From Vibrio ostreicida (GTDB taxonomy: Bacteria > Pseudomonadota > Gammaproteobacteria > Enterobacterales > Vibrionaceae): a DNA stretch of 64,000 nucleotides. The notes beneath the pieces are model-generated. The model made no database searches. It saw nothing but the letters and a program-made list of their open reading frames with translations, and was not told where the DNA came from. The DNA lies in assembly GCF_013074385.2 (NCBI RefSeq), contig NZ_JABEYA020000018.1, positions 1 through 64,000 of the forward strand. The letters run 5' to 3'. Each line of letters opens with the position of its first letter. Positions within the stretch are counted from its first letter, which is position 1. The translations under genes and the position numbers were made by a program. Below are positions 35,694 to 43,705 of this stretch, in pieces.

Positions 35694-36515
35694 TTATTTT
35701 GTCTGTTGTTGGAGTTCATCTTTATAATGACCGCGCTTATATGCCCAAACCATCAGCAACGCACCAACCACCACCATTGGTAATGACAAGATTTGCCCCA
35801 TCGAGATAAATCCGCCAAATAAGCCGAGATGCGCATCAGGTTCACGTACATATTCCACGAGGAAGCGGAATGTACCATATCCCACCAAGAATAGCCCTGA
35901 AACTGCACCTAATGGACGAGGCTTTTTGATAAAATAGTTAAGAATGAGAAACAGTACAACGCCCTCAAGCAACATTTCATATAATTGGGAAGGATGGCGT
36001 GGAAGGGGGCCACCATTTGGAAAGACAACTGCCCAAGGAACATCCGTCACCCTTCCCCAAAGTTCGCTATTCATAAAGTTGCCTAAACGTCCCATACCTA
36101 GCCCAAACGGGACGAGAGGTGCGATAAAGTCAGCCACTCCAAAAACAGTCCGGCCATTTTTCTTTGCATACCAAACCATTGCCGTGATGACACCAAGCAA
36201 GCCACCATGAAATGACATTCCACCGGTCCAAACTTTAAAGAGATACAGAGGGTCTTGTAAGAACAGATCAAAATTGTAAAACAGCACATAGCCAACACGT
36301 CCGCCAATCACCACCCCGAGAAACCCGGCAAAAAGCAGATCTGAGACTTGCTCTCGAGTCCACCCACTATCTGGCTTATCGGCTCTTCGGTTTGCTAACC
36401 ACAGTGCAAAAGCAAAACCAATTAAATACATTAGGCCGTACCAGCGTATAGACAAAGGGCCAATGGAGACTAAAACAGGATCAATGTTTGGAAATGATAG
36501 ATATCCCTGAGACAT
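35694..36515 (-). CDS. lgt: Prolipoprotein diacylglyceryl transferase Lgt
   Basis: This inner-membrane enzyme adds diacylglycerol to the lipobox Cys, the first step of lipoprotein maturation (before LspA). The 273-residue polytopic protein has the family signature GRLGNFMNSELWGRVT near residue 142 and the HGGLLG segment with the conserved His. It is followed 9 bases later by thyA, the standard lgt-thyA arrangement. Confidence 0.97.
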   Translation of the reverse strand: MSQGYLSFPNIDPVLVSIGPLSIRWYGLMYLIGFAFALWLANRRADKPDSGWTREQVSDLLFAGFLGVVIGGRVGYVLFYNFDLFLQDPLYLFKVWTGGMSFHGGLLGVITAMVWYAKKNGRTVFGVADFIAPLVPFGLGMGRLGNFMNSELWGRVTDVPWAVVFPNGGPLPRHPSQLYEMLLEGVVLFLILNYFIKKPRPLGAVSGLFLVGYGTFRFLVEYVREPDAHLGLFGGFISMGQILSLPMVVVGALLMVWAYKRGHYKDELQQQTK

Positions 36516-36571
36516 AGGATTAATACTCTTGTGAATGAACGATAATAATGAAAGGTAAAGTTGAGAGTCCG

Positions 36572-37363
36572 TTAAAAAAGCATAGTTCCAGCAACAAGCA
36601 ATAAAAATAATGCAAATATTTTTTTCAGTTTTGCTGTCGGCATAGCCGTTGCGTATTTGGCGCCAAGTCGAGTCGTTAGCATTGACGTAGAGGCGATAGC
36701 TAAAAGCGCTGGCAAATACACATAGCCCACGCTGTAGTTTGGTAAAGATTGTGCCTGATAGCCATTAAAGATAAAACCAAGCATGCCTGATACCGCAATA
36801 AAACACCCACATACTGAAGACGAGCCAATGGACTTGCGCATTTCAATACCGTGCCGGTTCAAGAAGGGGACAGACAAAGATCCCCCACCAATGCCCGCCA
36901 AGCTTGAAACCATGCCGATACCAGTACCTATTGCGAGCGTAGCCCCAGTGCTCGGCATAACATAACGAGTATTGCTTTTAATCGAAATTAACATCTGAGT
37001 AGCCAAGCAAAGCACAATGACACCGAACACCTGAGGCAAATACTGTGATGGGATCCATTCCGCAATATTAGCGCCAAAAAAACCGCCAATCACAACGCCC
37101 GGCATAAGCCACTTAACCACATAGAAATCAACATTACCCAGTTTCAAATGATTGAACGCGGATGAACCTGATGTAATGATAATAGAGGCAAGTGAGGTTG
37201 CTAAAGCAATATGCATAGTCAGCGCCGTATCAACACCTGACATCGGCAATAAAAACAATAACGCAGGGACGATAAGTAAGCCACCACCGATACCAAGAAG
37301 GCCAGCCATGAAACCGACAACACTGCCAAGAAGGAGCAGCAACAACACAAATTCAATATTCAC
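36572..37363 (-). CDS. TSUP-family (TauE/SafE) membrane transporter
   Basis: A 263-residue hydrophobic protein with about eight membrane segments and two GIGGGLL/GIGGGSLS repeats typical of the TauE/SafE family, whose members export sulfite, sulfoacetate or related anions. The substrate is unknown. It starts 8 bases after ptsP and precedes lgt by 56 bases, so it belongs to the rppH-ptsP transcript. Confidence 0.88.
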   Translation of the reverse strand: MNIEFVLLLLLLGSVVGFMAGLLGIGGGLLIVPALLFLLPMSGVDTALTMHIALATSLASIIITSGSSAFNHLKLGNVDFYVVKWLMPGVVIGGFFGANIAEWIPSQYLPQVFGVIVLCLATQMLISIKSNTRYVMPSTGATLAIGTGIGMVSSLAGIGGGSLSVPFLNRHGIEMRKSIGSSSVCGCFIAVSGMLGFIFNGYQAQSLPNYSVGYVYLPALLAIASTSMLTTRLGAKYATAMPTAKLKKIFALFLLLVAGTMLF

Positions 37364-37371
37364 AGTTTTCC

Positions 37372-39618
37372 TTATTGTTTACCGGCGCGAATAAAGCCAG
37401 AAAAGCCTTTCTTCTCGAAGAAATCTTGCATCATAGTATAGATTTCCTTGCCGTAAATCTGTTTCAACGCTTGGTCGGCGAGTTGGCGCAGTTCCTCAAT
37501 GCTGGTGTGCCGGAGTAGATACTTCACCATCGCGACATTCGACGTATTCATACTTAAACTTCGATAGCCCAGACCCACCATCATTAATGAGCCAATGGGG
37601 TCCCCCGCTAACTCCCCACAAATACACACGGGTAAATTGAGTTGTGCACAAGTGCGCTGAATATGATCCAGCGCCATAATGACGGCAGGATGCATCGATT
37701 CATAAACATCTGAAACTCTTGCATTATTGCGATCAACAGCAAGAAGATATTGAGTAAGATCATTGGTCCCTATCGAGACGAAATCGACTTTTCCAGCGAT
37801 CAGAGGTAACAAATAAATCATTGACGGAACTTCAATCATCACACCTATCGACGGCATTTCTATTTTTTCATCAATTTGAACCACTTCTTGATAAGCGCGT
37901 TCTATCAAATGAATAGCGCCGTCAAGCTCCTGAGCGCCAGAGACCATAGGCAATAAAATACTCAAATTGTTGCTAGATGCACTGGCGCGCATCATGGCTC
38001 GGATTTGCATTAAAAAAATATCAGGGTGATCCAAAGTAAATCGAATACCGCGCCAACCAAGAAATGGGTTATCTTCTTCTATTGGCAAGTATGGCAGAGC
38101 CTTATCACCACCAATATCCAGTGTCCTCATCACGACTCGCTTTTCCGGATACGTAGTGAGAACAGACTGATAATGCTGAGTCTGCTCCTCTTCTGAAGGG
38201 AAACGATGCTGGAGGAGAAAAGAAATCTCCGTGCGGTAAAGACCGACACCATCGACACCTTGATTCACCGCTATGTTCGCATCTGCACTTAATCCTGCAT
38301 TCAGCATCACCTCAATACGAACATCATCACTGGTGCAAGCTGGTTCAAGACTACTCTGATTCACAAGCGTCGCCAATTCATGTTCTTCTGTCACAAGCTG
38401 GCGATACTCTTTTAACAATGGTTTGGCTGGCGCAACAAAAACTTTGCCACTATAACCATCAACGATACCTCGTTTACCGTTGACCATTTTTGCATTGAGA
38501 GAAACGTTCATCACAGCAGGAATTCCCAGCGCTCTAGCAAGTATGGCCGCATGGGAATTCACCGCCCCTTCTAAGGCAACAACAGCAAGCAGTTGTTGTT
38601 TGGGAATAGACGCGAGTAAACTGGCCGTTAACTCACGAACGACCAAAATAATAGGATGCTCAAATATAAGTTCATCGGTTTCTGTGTGGTGGAGAAAGAA
38701 CAGCAACCTTTGACCCAGTTCTTTGATGTCTTGTGCCCGTTGCCTGAGATAAATATCTGACATCTCAGAGAATCGTTGCGAATAGCTTTCAACGACTTGC
38801 CTCAACGCCCAGTCCGCTCGATCACCTTGTTGGATCTTCGCTTTCAAATCACTGCGTAGCAATGGGTCATTGAGTAAATGAGTAAACAAATCAAAAATGG
38901 CTAAGGTTTCTTTGTTCAGCTCACTATCGAGCTTTTTGCGCATGCGTCTAAAATCCGTCAGTGCCTCTTCAATAGCAAGCAACAACCGCTCTTGTTCCTG
39001 CTCAATATTCAGCGTCGAAGCGGGGCTGACTTTAGATAATTCTGGTTGCGTGTCATCCCACCAGAATTCTCCTATTGCAACGCCAGTTGACGCTGCCACT
39101 CCCTTAATCGCATGCTGCTTTTTCTCTAGCCGCCAATAACCTTGAGTTTGAGCATGCGCGATAATAACGGCGAGTTGAGCCGCTAGAGTCACCAGAAAAG
39201 ATTCTTCCATTTCATTAAACTGGCGAGGCTGTTTCTGCTGAACAACCAGAACACCTAGAATTTGTTTGCGATGGATGATAGGCGTACCTAAAAAGCTTTG
39301 GTAAAGCTCCTCACCCAATTGAGAAAAGTACTTGAAATGACGATGTTTGGAGGCTTCAGCCAAGTTGAGTGGCTCAGCGCTACGCTTGACCAAACCAACC
39401 AAACCTTCATTAAAATTTATATGAATTTTATTGCCTTTAAAACGCAAACCTTGAGTCGCCATAAGCTCAAGGCGTTGCATCTCTTCATTGGCAAGATAGA
39501 CAGTGCAGCATTCGGTGTTCATAGCACGACACGTCTGCTTAACTAAAACCTTTAATGCCTGATGAACATCTTCGACTTTAGATACCTGTTCAACTATTTC
39601 CCTTAGTTGAGAAAGCAT
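37372..39618 (-). CDS. ptsP: Nitrogen PTS enzyme I (EI-Ntr)
   Basis: The first component of the regulatory nitrogen PTS takes phosphate from phosphoenolpyruvate and passes it to NPr. The 748-residue protein has an N-terminal GAF domain (about 1-165) sensing metabolites such as glutamine, a phosphohistidine domain with GAVNSHAAILARALGIPA (active His near 354), and a C-terminal TIM barrel with FVSIGTNDLTQYLLAVDR. It starts 2 bases after rppH, giving an operon as in E. coli. The NPr partner is not in the window. Confidence 0.97.
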   Translation of the reverse strand: MLSQLREIVEQVSKVEDVHQALKVLVKQTCRAMNTECCTVYLANEEMQRLELMATQGLRFKGNKIHINFNEGLVGLVKRSAEPLNLAEASKHRHFKYFSQLGEELYQSFLGTPIIHRKQILGVLVVQQKQPRQFNEMEESFLVTLAAQLAVIIAHAQTQGYWRLEKKQHAIKGVAASTGVAIGEFWWDDTQPELSKVSPASTLNIEQEQERLLLAIEEALTDFRRMRKKLDSELNKETLAIFDLFTHLLNDPLLRSDLKAKIQQGDRADWALRQVVESYSQRFSEMSDIYLRQRAQDIKELGQRLLFFLHHTETDELIFEHPIILVVRELTASLLASIPKQQLLAVVALEGAVNSHAAILARALGIPAVMNVSLNAKMVNGKRGIVDGYSGKVFVAPAKPLLKEYRQLVTEEHELATLVNQSSLEPACTSDDVRIEVMLNAGLSADANIAVNQGVDGVGLYRTEISFLLQHRFPSEEEQTQHYQSVLTTYPEKRVVMRTLDIGGDKALPYLPIEEDNPFLGWRGIRFTLDHPDIFLMQIRAMMRASASSNNLSILLPMVSGAQELDGAIHLIERAYQEVVQIDEKIEMPSIGVMIEVPSMIYLLPLIAGKVDFVSIGTNDLTQYLLAVDRNNARVSDVYESMHPAVIMALDHIQRTCAQLNLPVCICGELAGDPIGSLMMVGLGYRSLSMNTSNVAMVKYLLRHTSIEELRQLADQALKQIYGKEIYTMMQDFFEKKGFSGFIRAGKQ

Positions 39619-39620
39619 GC

Positions 39621-40139
39621 CTATCCTCTTTTGTGTTTGCGCTTACCTTTGGTTCTGCGTTCTCTGAAAGGCATCGCTGCAGATACAAATTCCTTCATTG
39701 CTCGGCGATATACATCACGCTTGAAAGACACCACTTGTCTCACTGGATACCAATAACTCACCCAGCGCCAACCATCAAATTCAGGAGAGTTTCCTCTTTG
39801 CATATTAATCTGTGACTCATCACAGTCCAAACGAAGAAGGAACCATTTCTGTTTCTGTCCGATACAAACAGGTTTCGAATCCCATCGTACCAAGCGTTTT
39901 GGCAGCTTGTACCTTAGCCAATGCCGACTGGTAGCGACAATTTTTACGTCTTTTTTAGTAAGACCAACCTCTTCATACAACTCCCGATACATTGTCTGTT
40001 CAGGAGTTTCACCCTCATCAATTCCCCCTTGAGGAAACTGCCATGAATGTTGCCCGTATCGTTTAGCCCAGAAGACCTGACCATGGTGGTTACAGATTAC
40101 AATTCCCACATTTAAGCGGTAACCATCGCCATCTATCAC
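39621..40139 (-). CDS. rppH: RNA pyrophosphohydrolase RppH
   Basis: This Nudix enzyme removes pyrophosphate from the 5' end of mRNA, starting RNase E-mediated decay. The 172-residue protein has a complete Nudix box at residues 38-60, with key residues G38, E43, R52, E53, E56 and E57. The basic C-terminus RRTKGKRKHKRG is likely unstructured. It is the first gene of rppH-ptsP and diverges from mutH over a 615-base gap. Confidence 0.96.
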   Translation of the reverse strand: MIDGDGYRLNVGIVICNHHGQVFWAKRYGQHSWQFPQGGIDEGETPEQTMYRELYEEVGLTKKDVKIVATSRHWLRYKLPKRLVRWDSKPVCIGQKQKWFLLRLDCDESQINMQRGNSPEFDGWRWVSYWYPVRQVVSFKRDVYRRAMKEFVSAAMPFRERRTKGKRKHKRG

Positions 40140-40308
40140 TGGCCAACCTCAAATAAAATCTTTAATTACAGTGATTTTTCCACATATCCCCAAATCTAGC
40201 AAACTTACTATTGTGACTGGGATGGAAATTATCGCGATATTGGCTGATTATGGATAACTTTTCATCAAGACTGGGTTTATACACATAAATGTGAGACATG
40301 TGCCTCAT

Positions 40309-40331
40309 TTATTCACGTTTTCTGTGCATAA
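40309..40331. repeat. Head-to-head DnaA box pair
   Basis: TTATTCACG (+) and TGTGCATAA (-) face each other across 5 bases, giving an imperfect palindrome in the left part of the cluster, the best candidate for a core. Confidence 0.65.
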
Positions 40332-40427
40332 CCATGTGAAGAATCGAACCAAAAGAGCGTATTCTTGTTTCTTATCACGTTTACTTCGCTCCAAGACCTG
40401 TTTTCAATAAACAAATAAATAAAATAA

Positions 40428-40440
40428 AATCAAAGCCTTA
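40428..40440 (+). promoter_or_regulatory. IHF consensus site
   Basis: AATCAAAGCCTTA fits WATCAANNNNTTR with no mismatch, and an A/T-rich stretch precedes it, the usual IHF surrounding. It lies in the rppH-mutH gap between the DnaA boxes. Confidence 0.7.
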
Positions 40441-40754
40441 TAAAAAGATCCTTACACCCCCCCTATTGATCCTGATGGATATGAAAAAAAATTTACAATG
40501 CGCTCAAAGATCCATCAGTTTTAGTTTTATCCACAAAAATACGCACCCGATTTGACGTCATTACAAAAATTAAAGGTCCAATCTCACCAAAAACCTGTTT
40601 ATTGATCCAGATCGAAATCAATACAGTCCATTGAGATAATGGCTTGTGGATAACCTGATATGAGAGATTTAACCAGACCAGCAACCAGTTAACCCATCAC
40701 TTTTTTATTCAATTCCGTTACAATAGGGATCTCTTAATCGACCAAAATCAAGGT

Positions 40755-41429
40755 ATGAAGCCTGAACCACGCTCAGAAGAAGAACTTGTACTGAGAGCAA
40801 CCCATATTGCAGGGGCGAGTTTTCAAGAACTGGCCGATGAGGCTTGCCTCATTGTCCCTCCAGATCTTAGACGGGATAAAGGGTGGGTTGGACAGCTTTT
40901 AGAGTGGCACTTAGGAGCCACAGCAGGAAGTAAACCTCAACAAGATTTTGAAAAACTCGGCATTGAGTTAAAAACTATACCGGTCAACCAAGAAGGTAAG
41001 CCGCTTGAAACAACGTTTGTCTGTGTCGCACCGCTGACCGGAGTTCATGGTCTCACTTGGCAAACAAGTCACGTCAGAAACAAATTATCACGAGTTCTCT
41101 GGATTCCAGTCCAAGGTGAGCGAGAAATTCCGCTTGCTGAGCGTCGCGTTGGTTCACCTCTGATCTGGTCACCAGATCAACACGAACTGCTGCAACTCAA
41201 AACCGATTGGGAAGAACTGATGGAGATGATTGTCTTAGGTCAAGTAGAACAAATCACCGCTCGACATGGTGAAGCTCTGCAGCTCAGACCTAAAGCCGCT
41301 CATAGTAGAATATTAACGGAAGCCTACGGAGAAAGTGGCAACCCTATCATGACAAAACCTCGGGGGTTTTACCTAAGAACTCAGTTTACTGCCAAGATAC
41401 TTGAACGAAGCTTTTTCATACCCAGTTAA
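40755..41429 (+). CDS. mutH: DNA mismatch repair endonuclease MutH
   Basis: MutH nicks the unmethylated strand at hemimethylated GATC sites when activated by MutL. The 224-residue protein has the family N-terminus with GKxxxELL-like helices, the active-site segment DFEKLGIELKTIPV with Asp, Glu and Lys, and HVRNKLSRVLWIPVQGER. It is divergent from rppH and its end overlaps the following gene on the other strand by 4 bases. Presence of MutH implies Dam methylation in this organism. Confidence 0.96.
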   Translation: MKPEPRSEEELVLRATHIAGASFQELADEACLIVPPDLRRDKGWVGQLLEWHLGATAGSKPQQDFEKLGIELKTIPVNQEGKPLETTFVCVAPLTGVHGLTWQTSHVRNKLSRVLWIPVQGEREIPLAERRVGSPLIWSPDQHELLQLKTDWEELMEMIVLGQVEQITARHGEALQLRPKAAHSRILTEAYGESGNPIMTKPRGFYLRTQFTAKILERSFFIPS

Positions 41430-41737
41430 TGGGAAGTCAGAGATAATTCGACATCGTGATATAGGGGAACATCACCTATACCACATTCATCATAAGTATT
41501 GTGGAGTCTCAGGTATGCCCGTTCTACGCCCAAATGACATAACGCCTCTTTCACGGTATCAAGTGATTCAAAATGAATAGGTTGATTGTCTTGTCGGATA
41601 GGCTCCAACTTATGCTTATATTCTACCGCGAGTAAATAATGAGGGAGATCTGAACAGCCGATAACAAAGATTTTAGGTGGCTGATAACCCTCTTTATGAT
41701 ACCCATGAATCCATTTATCAAGTTGTTTTTTGTGCAT
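41426..41737 (-). CDS. DUF6482-like hypothetical protein
   Basis: A 103-residue protein with no signal peptide or membrane segment. It resembles the family I know as DUF6482, common in vibrios, with HYLLAVEYKHKLEPI and ERAYLRLHNTYDECG segments. Function unknown. It converges with mutH, overlapping it by 4 bases, and has a GGGGTG upstream site before its ATG. Because the family name is from memory, treat it as tentative. Confidence 0.65.
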   Translation of the reverse strand: MHKKQLDKWIHGYHKEGYQPPKIFVIGCSDLPHYLLAVEYKHKLEPIRQDNQPIHFESLDTVKEALCHLGVERAYLRLHNTYDECGIGDVPLYHDVELSLTSH

Positions 41738-41865
41738 AATTCACCCCTCTTATAACACTTTAGTTAAAAACGCGCATTTTTGCTAAATTGTTATTATTCC
41801 CATTTCATCTGCGGAAGCGATCCCCTATATTGTGGTAACAAGTAAAAGTACAGTTAGGAAGATCT

Positions 41866-42900
41866 ATGCAATACAACAAGTTACCTCACTCTACTCTTGA
41901 AGTAAGTCAAATTTGTCTTGGCACTATGACTTTTGGTGAACAAAACACCCAATCAGAGGCTTTTAGTCAGCTAGACTTCGCTATAGAACATGGTGTTAAC
42001 TTCATTGATACTGCTGAGATGTACCCCGTTCCTCCCAAGGACAACACTCAAGGTTCAACCGAACACTACATTGGTAACTGGCTTCAAAAATCGGGTAAAA
42101 GAGAAAAAGTGATATTGGCCACTAAGGTTGCAGGGCCTCGCAATGTCCCGCACATTCGCGACAATATGAGCCTAGATCGCCGCAATATTCATATCGCAAT
42201 TAATGAGAGTTTGCAGCGTCTACAAACAGATTATATCGATCTCTATCAGCTTCACTGGCCACAACGTCAAACCAACTGCTTTGGTCAACTGAACTATCCG
42301 GATCTTGCTGAGAAAGAAGAAATCACTCTCATTGAAACACTAGAAAGTCTGTCAGATTTGGTCAAAGCCGGTAAAGTACGCTATATCGGCGTATCAAATG
42401 AAACTCCGTGGGGGGTGATGACTCTACTGCGACTTGCCGAGAAACATGAACTTCCTCGGATTGTCTCTATTCAAAATCCATATAACCTATTGAACCGCAG
42501 CTTTGAAATTGGTTTGTCGGAAATAAGCCACCATGAAGGCGTTCAATTACTGGCATACTCTCCACTAGCATTTGGCTGCCTAAGTGGTAAATATCTTAAG
42601 GGTTCACGTCCAAAGTCAGCACGATGTACCCTTTTTGAACGATTTTCACGTTACTTTACACCGAATGGAATCGAGGCAACACAATCCTATGTCAACTTGG
42701 CGAGAGAGCATGGTCTGGATCCGGCTCAAATGGCACTGGCTTTCGTCAATCAGCGACCATTTGTTGCATCGAACATCATTGGAGCGACCAAATTAGACCA
42801 GCTGAAGTCAAACATTGACAGTCTTAATGTGACGCCCAGCAATGAACTTATTCAGGGGATTAAAGATATCAGTACAACCTACTCAAACCCCTGTCCTTAA
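41866..42900 (+). CDS. tas: Aldo/keto reductase Tas
   Basis: A 344-residue NADP(H)-dependent aldo/keto reductase, close to E. coli Tas throughout. It has the TIM-barrel motifs LGTMTFGEQN, FIDTAEMYPVPPKDNTQGSTE (with the catalytic Asp-Tyr), DLYQLHWPQRQTNCFG, IQNPYNLLNRSFE and AYSPLAFG. In E. coli Tas suppresses tyrosine auxotrophy when overproduced; its physiological substrate is unknown. A 10-bp hairpin follows. In E. coli tas lies near mutH and rppH too. Confidence 0.94.
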   Translation: MQYNKLPHSTLEVSQICLGTMTFGEQNTQSEAFSQLDFAIEHGVNFIDTAEMYPVPPKDNTQGSTEHYIGNWLQKSGKREKVILATKVAGPRNVPHIRDNMSLDRRNIHIAINESLQRLQTDYIDLYQLHWPQRQTNCFGQLNYPDLAEKEEITLIETLESLSDLVKAGKVRYIGVSNETPWGVMTLLRLAEKHELPRIVSIQNPYNLLNRSFEIGLSEISHHEGVQLLAYSPLAFGCLSGKYLKGSRPKSARCTLFERFSRYFTPNGIEATQSYVNLAREHGLDPAQMALAFVNQRPFVASNIIGATKLDQLKSNIDSLNVTPSNELIQGIKDISTTYSNPCP

Positions 42901-42928
42901 AAGAATACCAATGAATTGGCAACAAAAC

Positions 42929-42951
42929 GGGCTGGTATTATATACCAGCCC
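42929..42951. terminator. tas / DUF1127 shared terminator
   Basis: Perfect 10-bp stem GGGCTGGTAT / ATACCAGCCC with loop TAT between convergent genes. The minus strand continues GTTTTGTT and the plus strand ACTTTATT. Confidence 0.75.
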
Positions 42952-42957
42952 ACTTTA

Positions 42958-43209
42958 TTACGTTGATATTCGAGCACTAAGCGCACGGCGAAGATGACGA
43001 ATACGGCGAGTCGTTTTTACATTATCGGGCTCTGAGTAACCCATTGAATAACCATTGGCTTCCAAACCAATGTCTTTAAGCAAGTGAGTGTTATTCCATG
43101 GGACTTGGCAATGGTTACGACGAACATAACGTTTCCATATCCGTTCTTCTCGGCGTAGATCCGCTTTAATAAGTAACGTCGCAAATGTCAGATATAAAGA
43201 GTGATTCAT
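42958..43209 (-). CDS. DUF1127-type small protein
   Basis: An 83-residue basic protein with a C-terminal region LLKDIGLEANGYSMGYSEPD like the DUF1127 (YjiS) domain, an arginine-rich short motif found in small RNA-regulatory and phosphate or stress related proteins. The ATG at 43209 follows a GGAGAAA site. The longer reading upstream (to 43251) lacks support. It follows the 38-residue ORF by 118 bases on the same strand. Function unknown. Confidence 0.7.
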   Translation of the reverse strand: MNHSLYLTFATLLIKADLRREERIWKRYVRRNHCQVPWNNTHLLKDIGLEANGYSMGYSEPDNVKTTRRIRHLRRALSARIST

Positions 43210-43327
43210 GATATTTCTCCAGTTGAGTAAAGGCAGCTGGGAAAAGATCAACGAGGTGTAAAGATAAGACTTTATATTTAATTCGCTGCTTTTCCGCAGC
43301 CAATTAAAATAAAAGGGAACGGATTAA

Positions 43328-43444
43328 TTACATTACTTTGATGCGAGAGCAATCCAACAACGTCGGCTTGGTGTAGAGTGCCGCCATATTTGAAGCTTGA
43401 TCGTAAGACGTCATCGTCAATGAGTTAAAAGTGAATTTTTTCAT
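43328..43444 (-). CDS. Small ORF, 38 residues, strong ribosome binding site
   Basis: An open frame on the minus strand from ATG 43444 to TAA 43328 encodes a 38-residue protein starting MKKFTFNSLTMTSYDQASNM. A perfect GGAGG lies 7 bases before the ATG, one of the best sites in the window. The product has no membrane segment, one Cys (near residue 31) and a Lys-rich start. It precedes the DUF1127 gene on the same strand. I do not recognise the family, and coding is inferred from the binding site. Confidence 0.55.
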   Translation of the reverse strand: MKKFTFNSLTMTSYDQASNMAALYTKPTLLDCSRIKVM

Positions 43445-43659
43445 GATACGCCTCCGTGTAATGTATTAATCTAAATAAGAATTAGTGTAGTAAATGAGCT
43501 TAAGCCCACGGATAATTCTATGCTTAAATAATAATATTTCAACCTATTTATTCTATAAATTCAAAATAAAAACGATAAACTAACAACGCTGTCACTACCA
43601 AGTAAATATAGAACATTTCACTTAGGGAACAGTCCATAGAATGTGATTACACTAACAAT

Positions 43660-43687
43660 TAAAACCACGCCCACCAGCGTGGTTTTA
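43660..43687. terminator. vpsR terminator
   Basis: Hairpin AAAACCACGC / GCGTGGTTTT with a short loop, 20 bases after the vpsR stop, with T runs on both strands. Confidence 0.85.
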
Positions 43688-43705
43688 CTCTATAGCGATA
43701 CAAAG

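Larger units (their letters stand above)
40140..40754. other. rppH-mutH intergenic region: DnaA-box cluster, DARS2-like
   Basis: No protein gene fits this 615-base stretch. It has DnaA boxes matching TTWTNCACA at 40176-40184 (+), 40277-40285 (+), 40323-40331 (-), 40527-40535 (+) and 40645-40653 (-), the last two exactly TTATCCACA. One-mismatch boxes lie at 40249-40257 (-) and 40309-40317 (+). A perfect IHF consensus is at 40428-40440, next to a run of A/T (40401-40430). As I recall, E. coli DARS2, which reactivates DnaA with ATP, lies between the same two genes and needs IHF. Function here is inferred. Confidence 0.65.

Noticed and set aside
40493..40684. 63-residue minus-strand frame in the rppH-mutH gap
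   Set aside because: Overlaps two perfect DnaA boxes and has no binding site.
40140..40754. Chromosome origin (oriC) or crtS
   Set aside because: Box density would fit oriC, but the usual neighbours (mioC, gidA/mnmG, rpmH-dnaA) are missing. The crtS site I recall from V. cholerae lies elsewhere.
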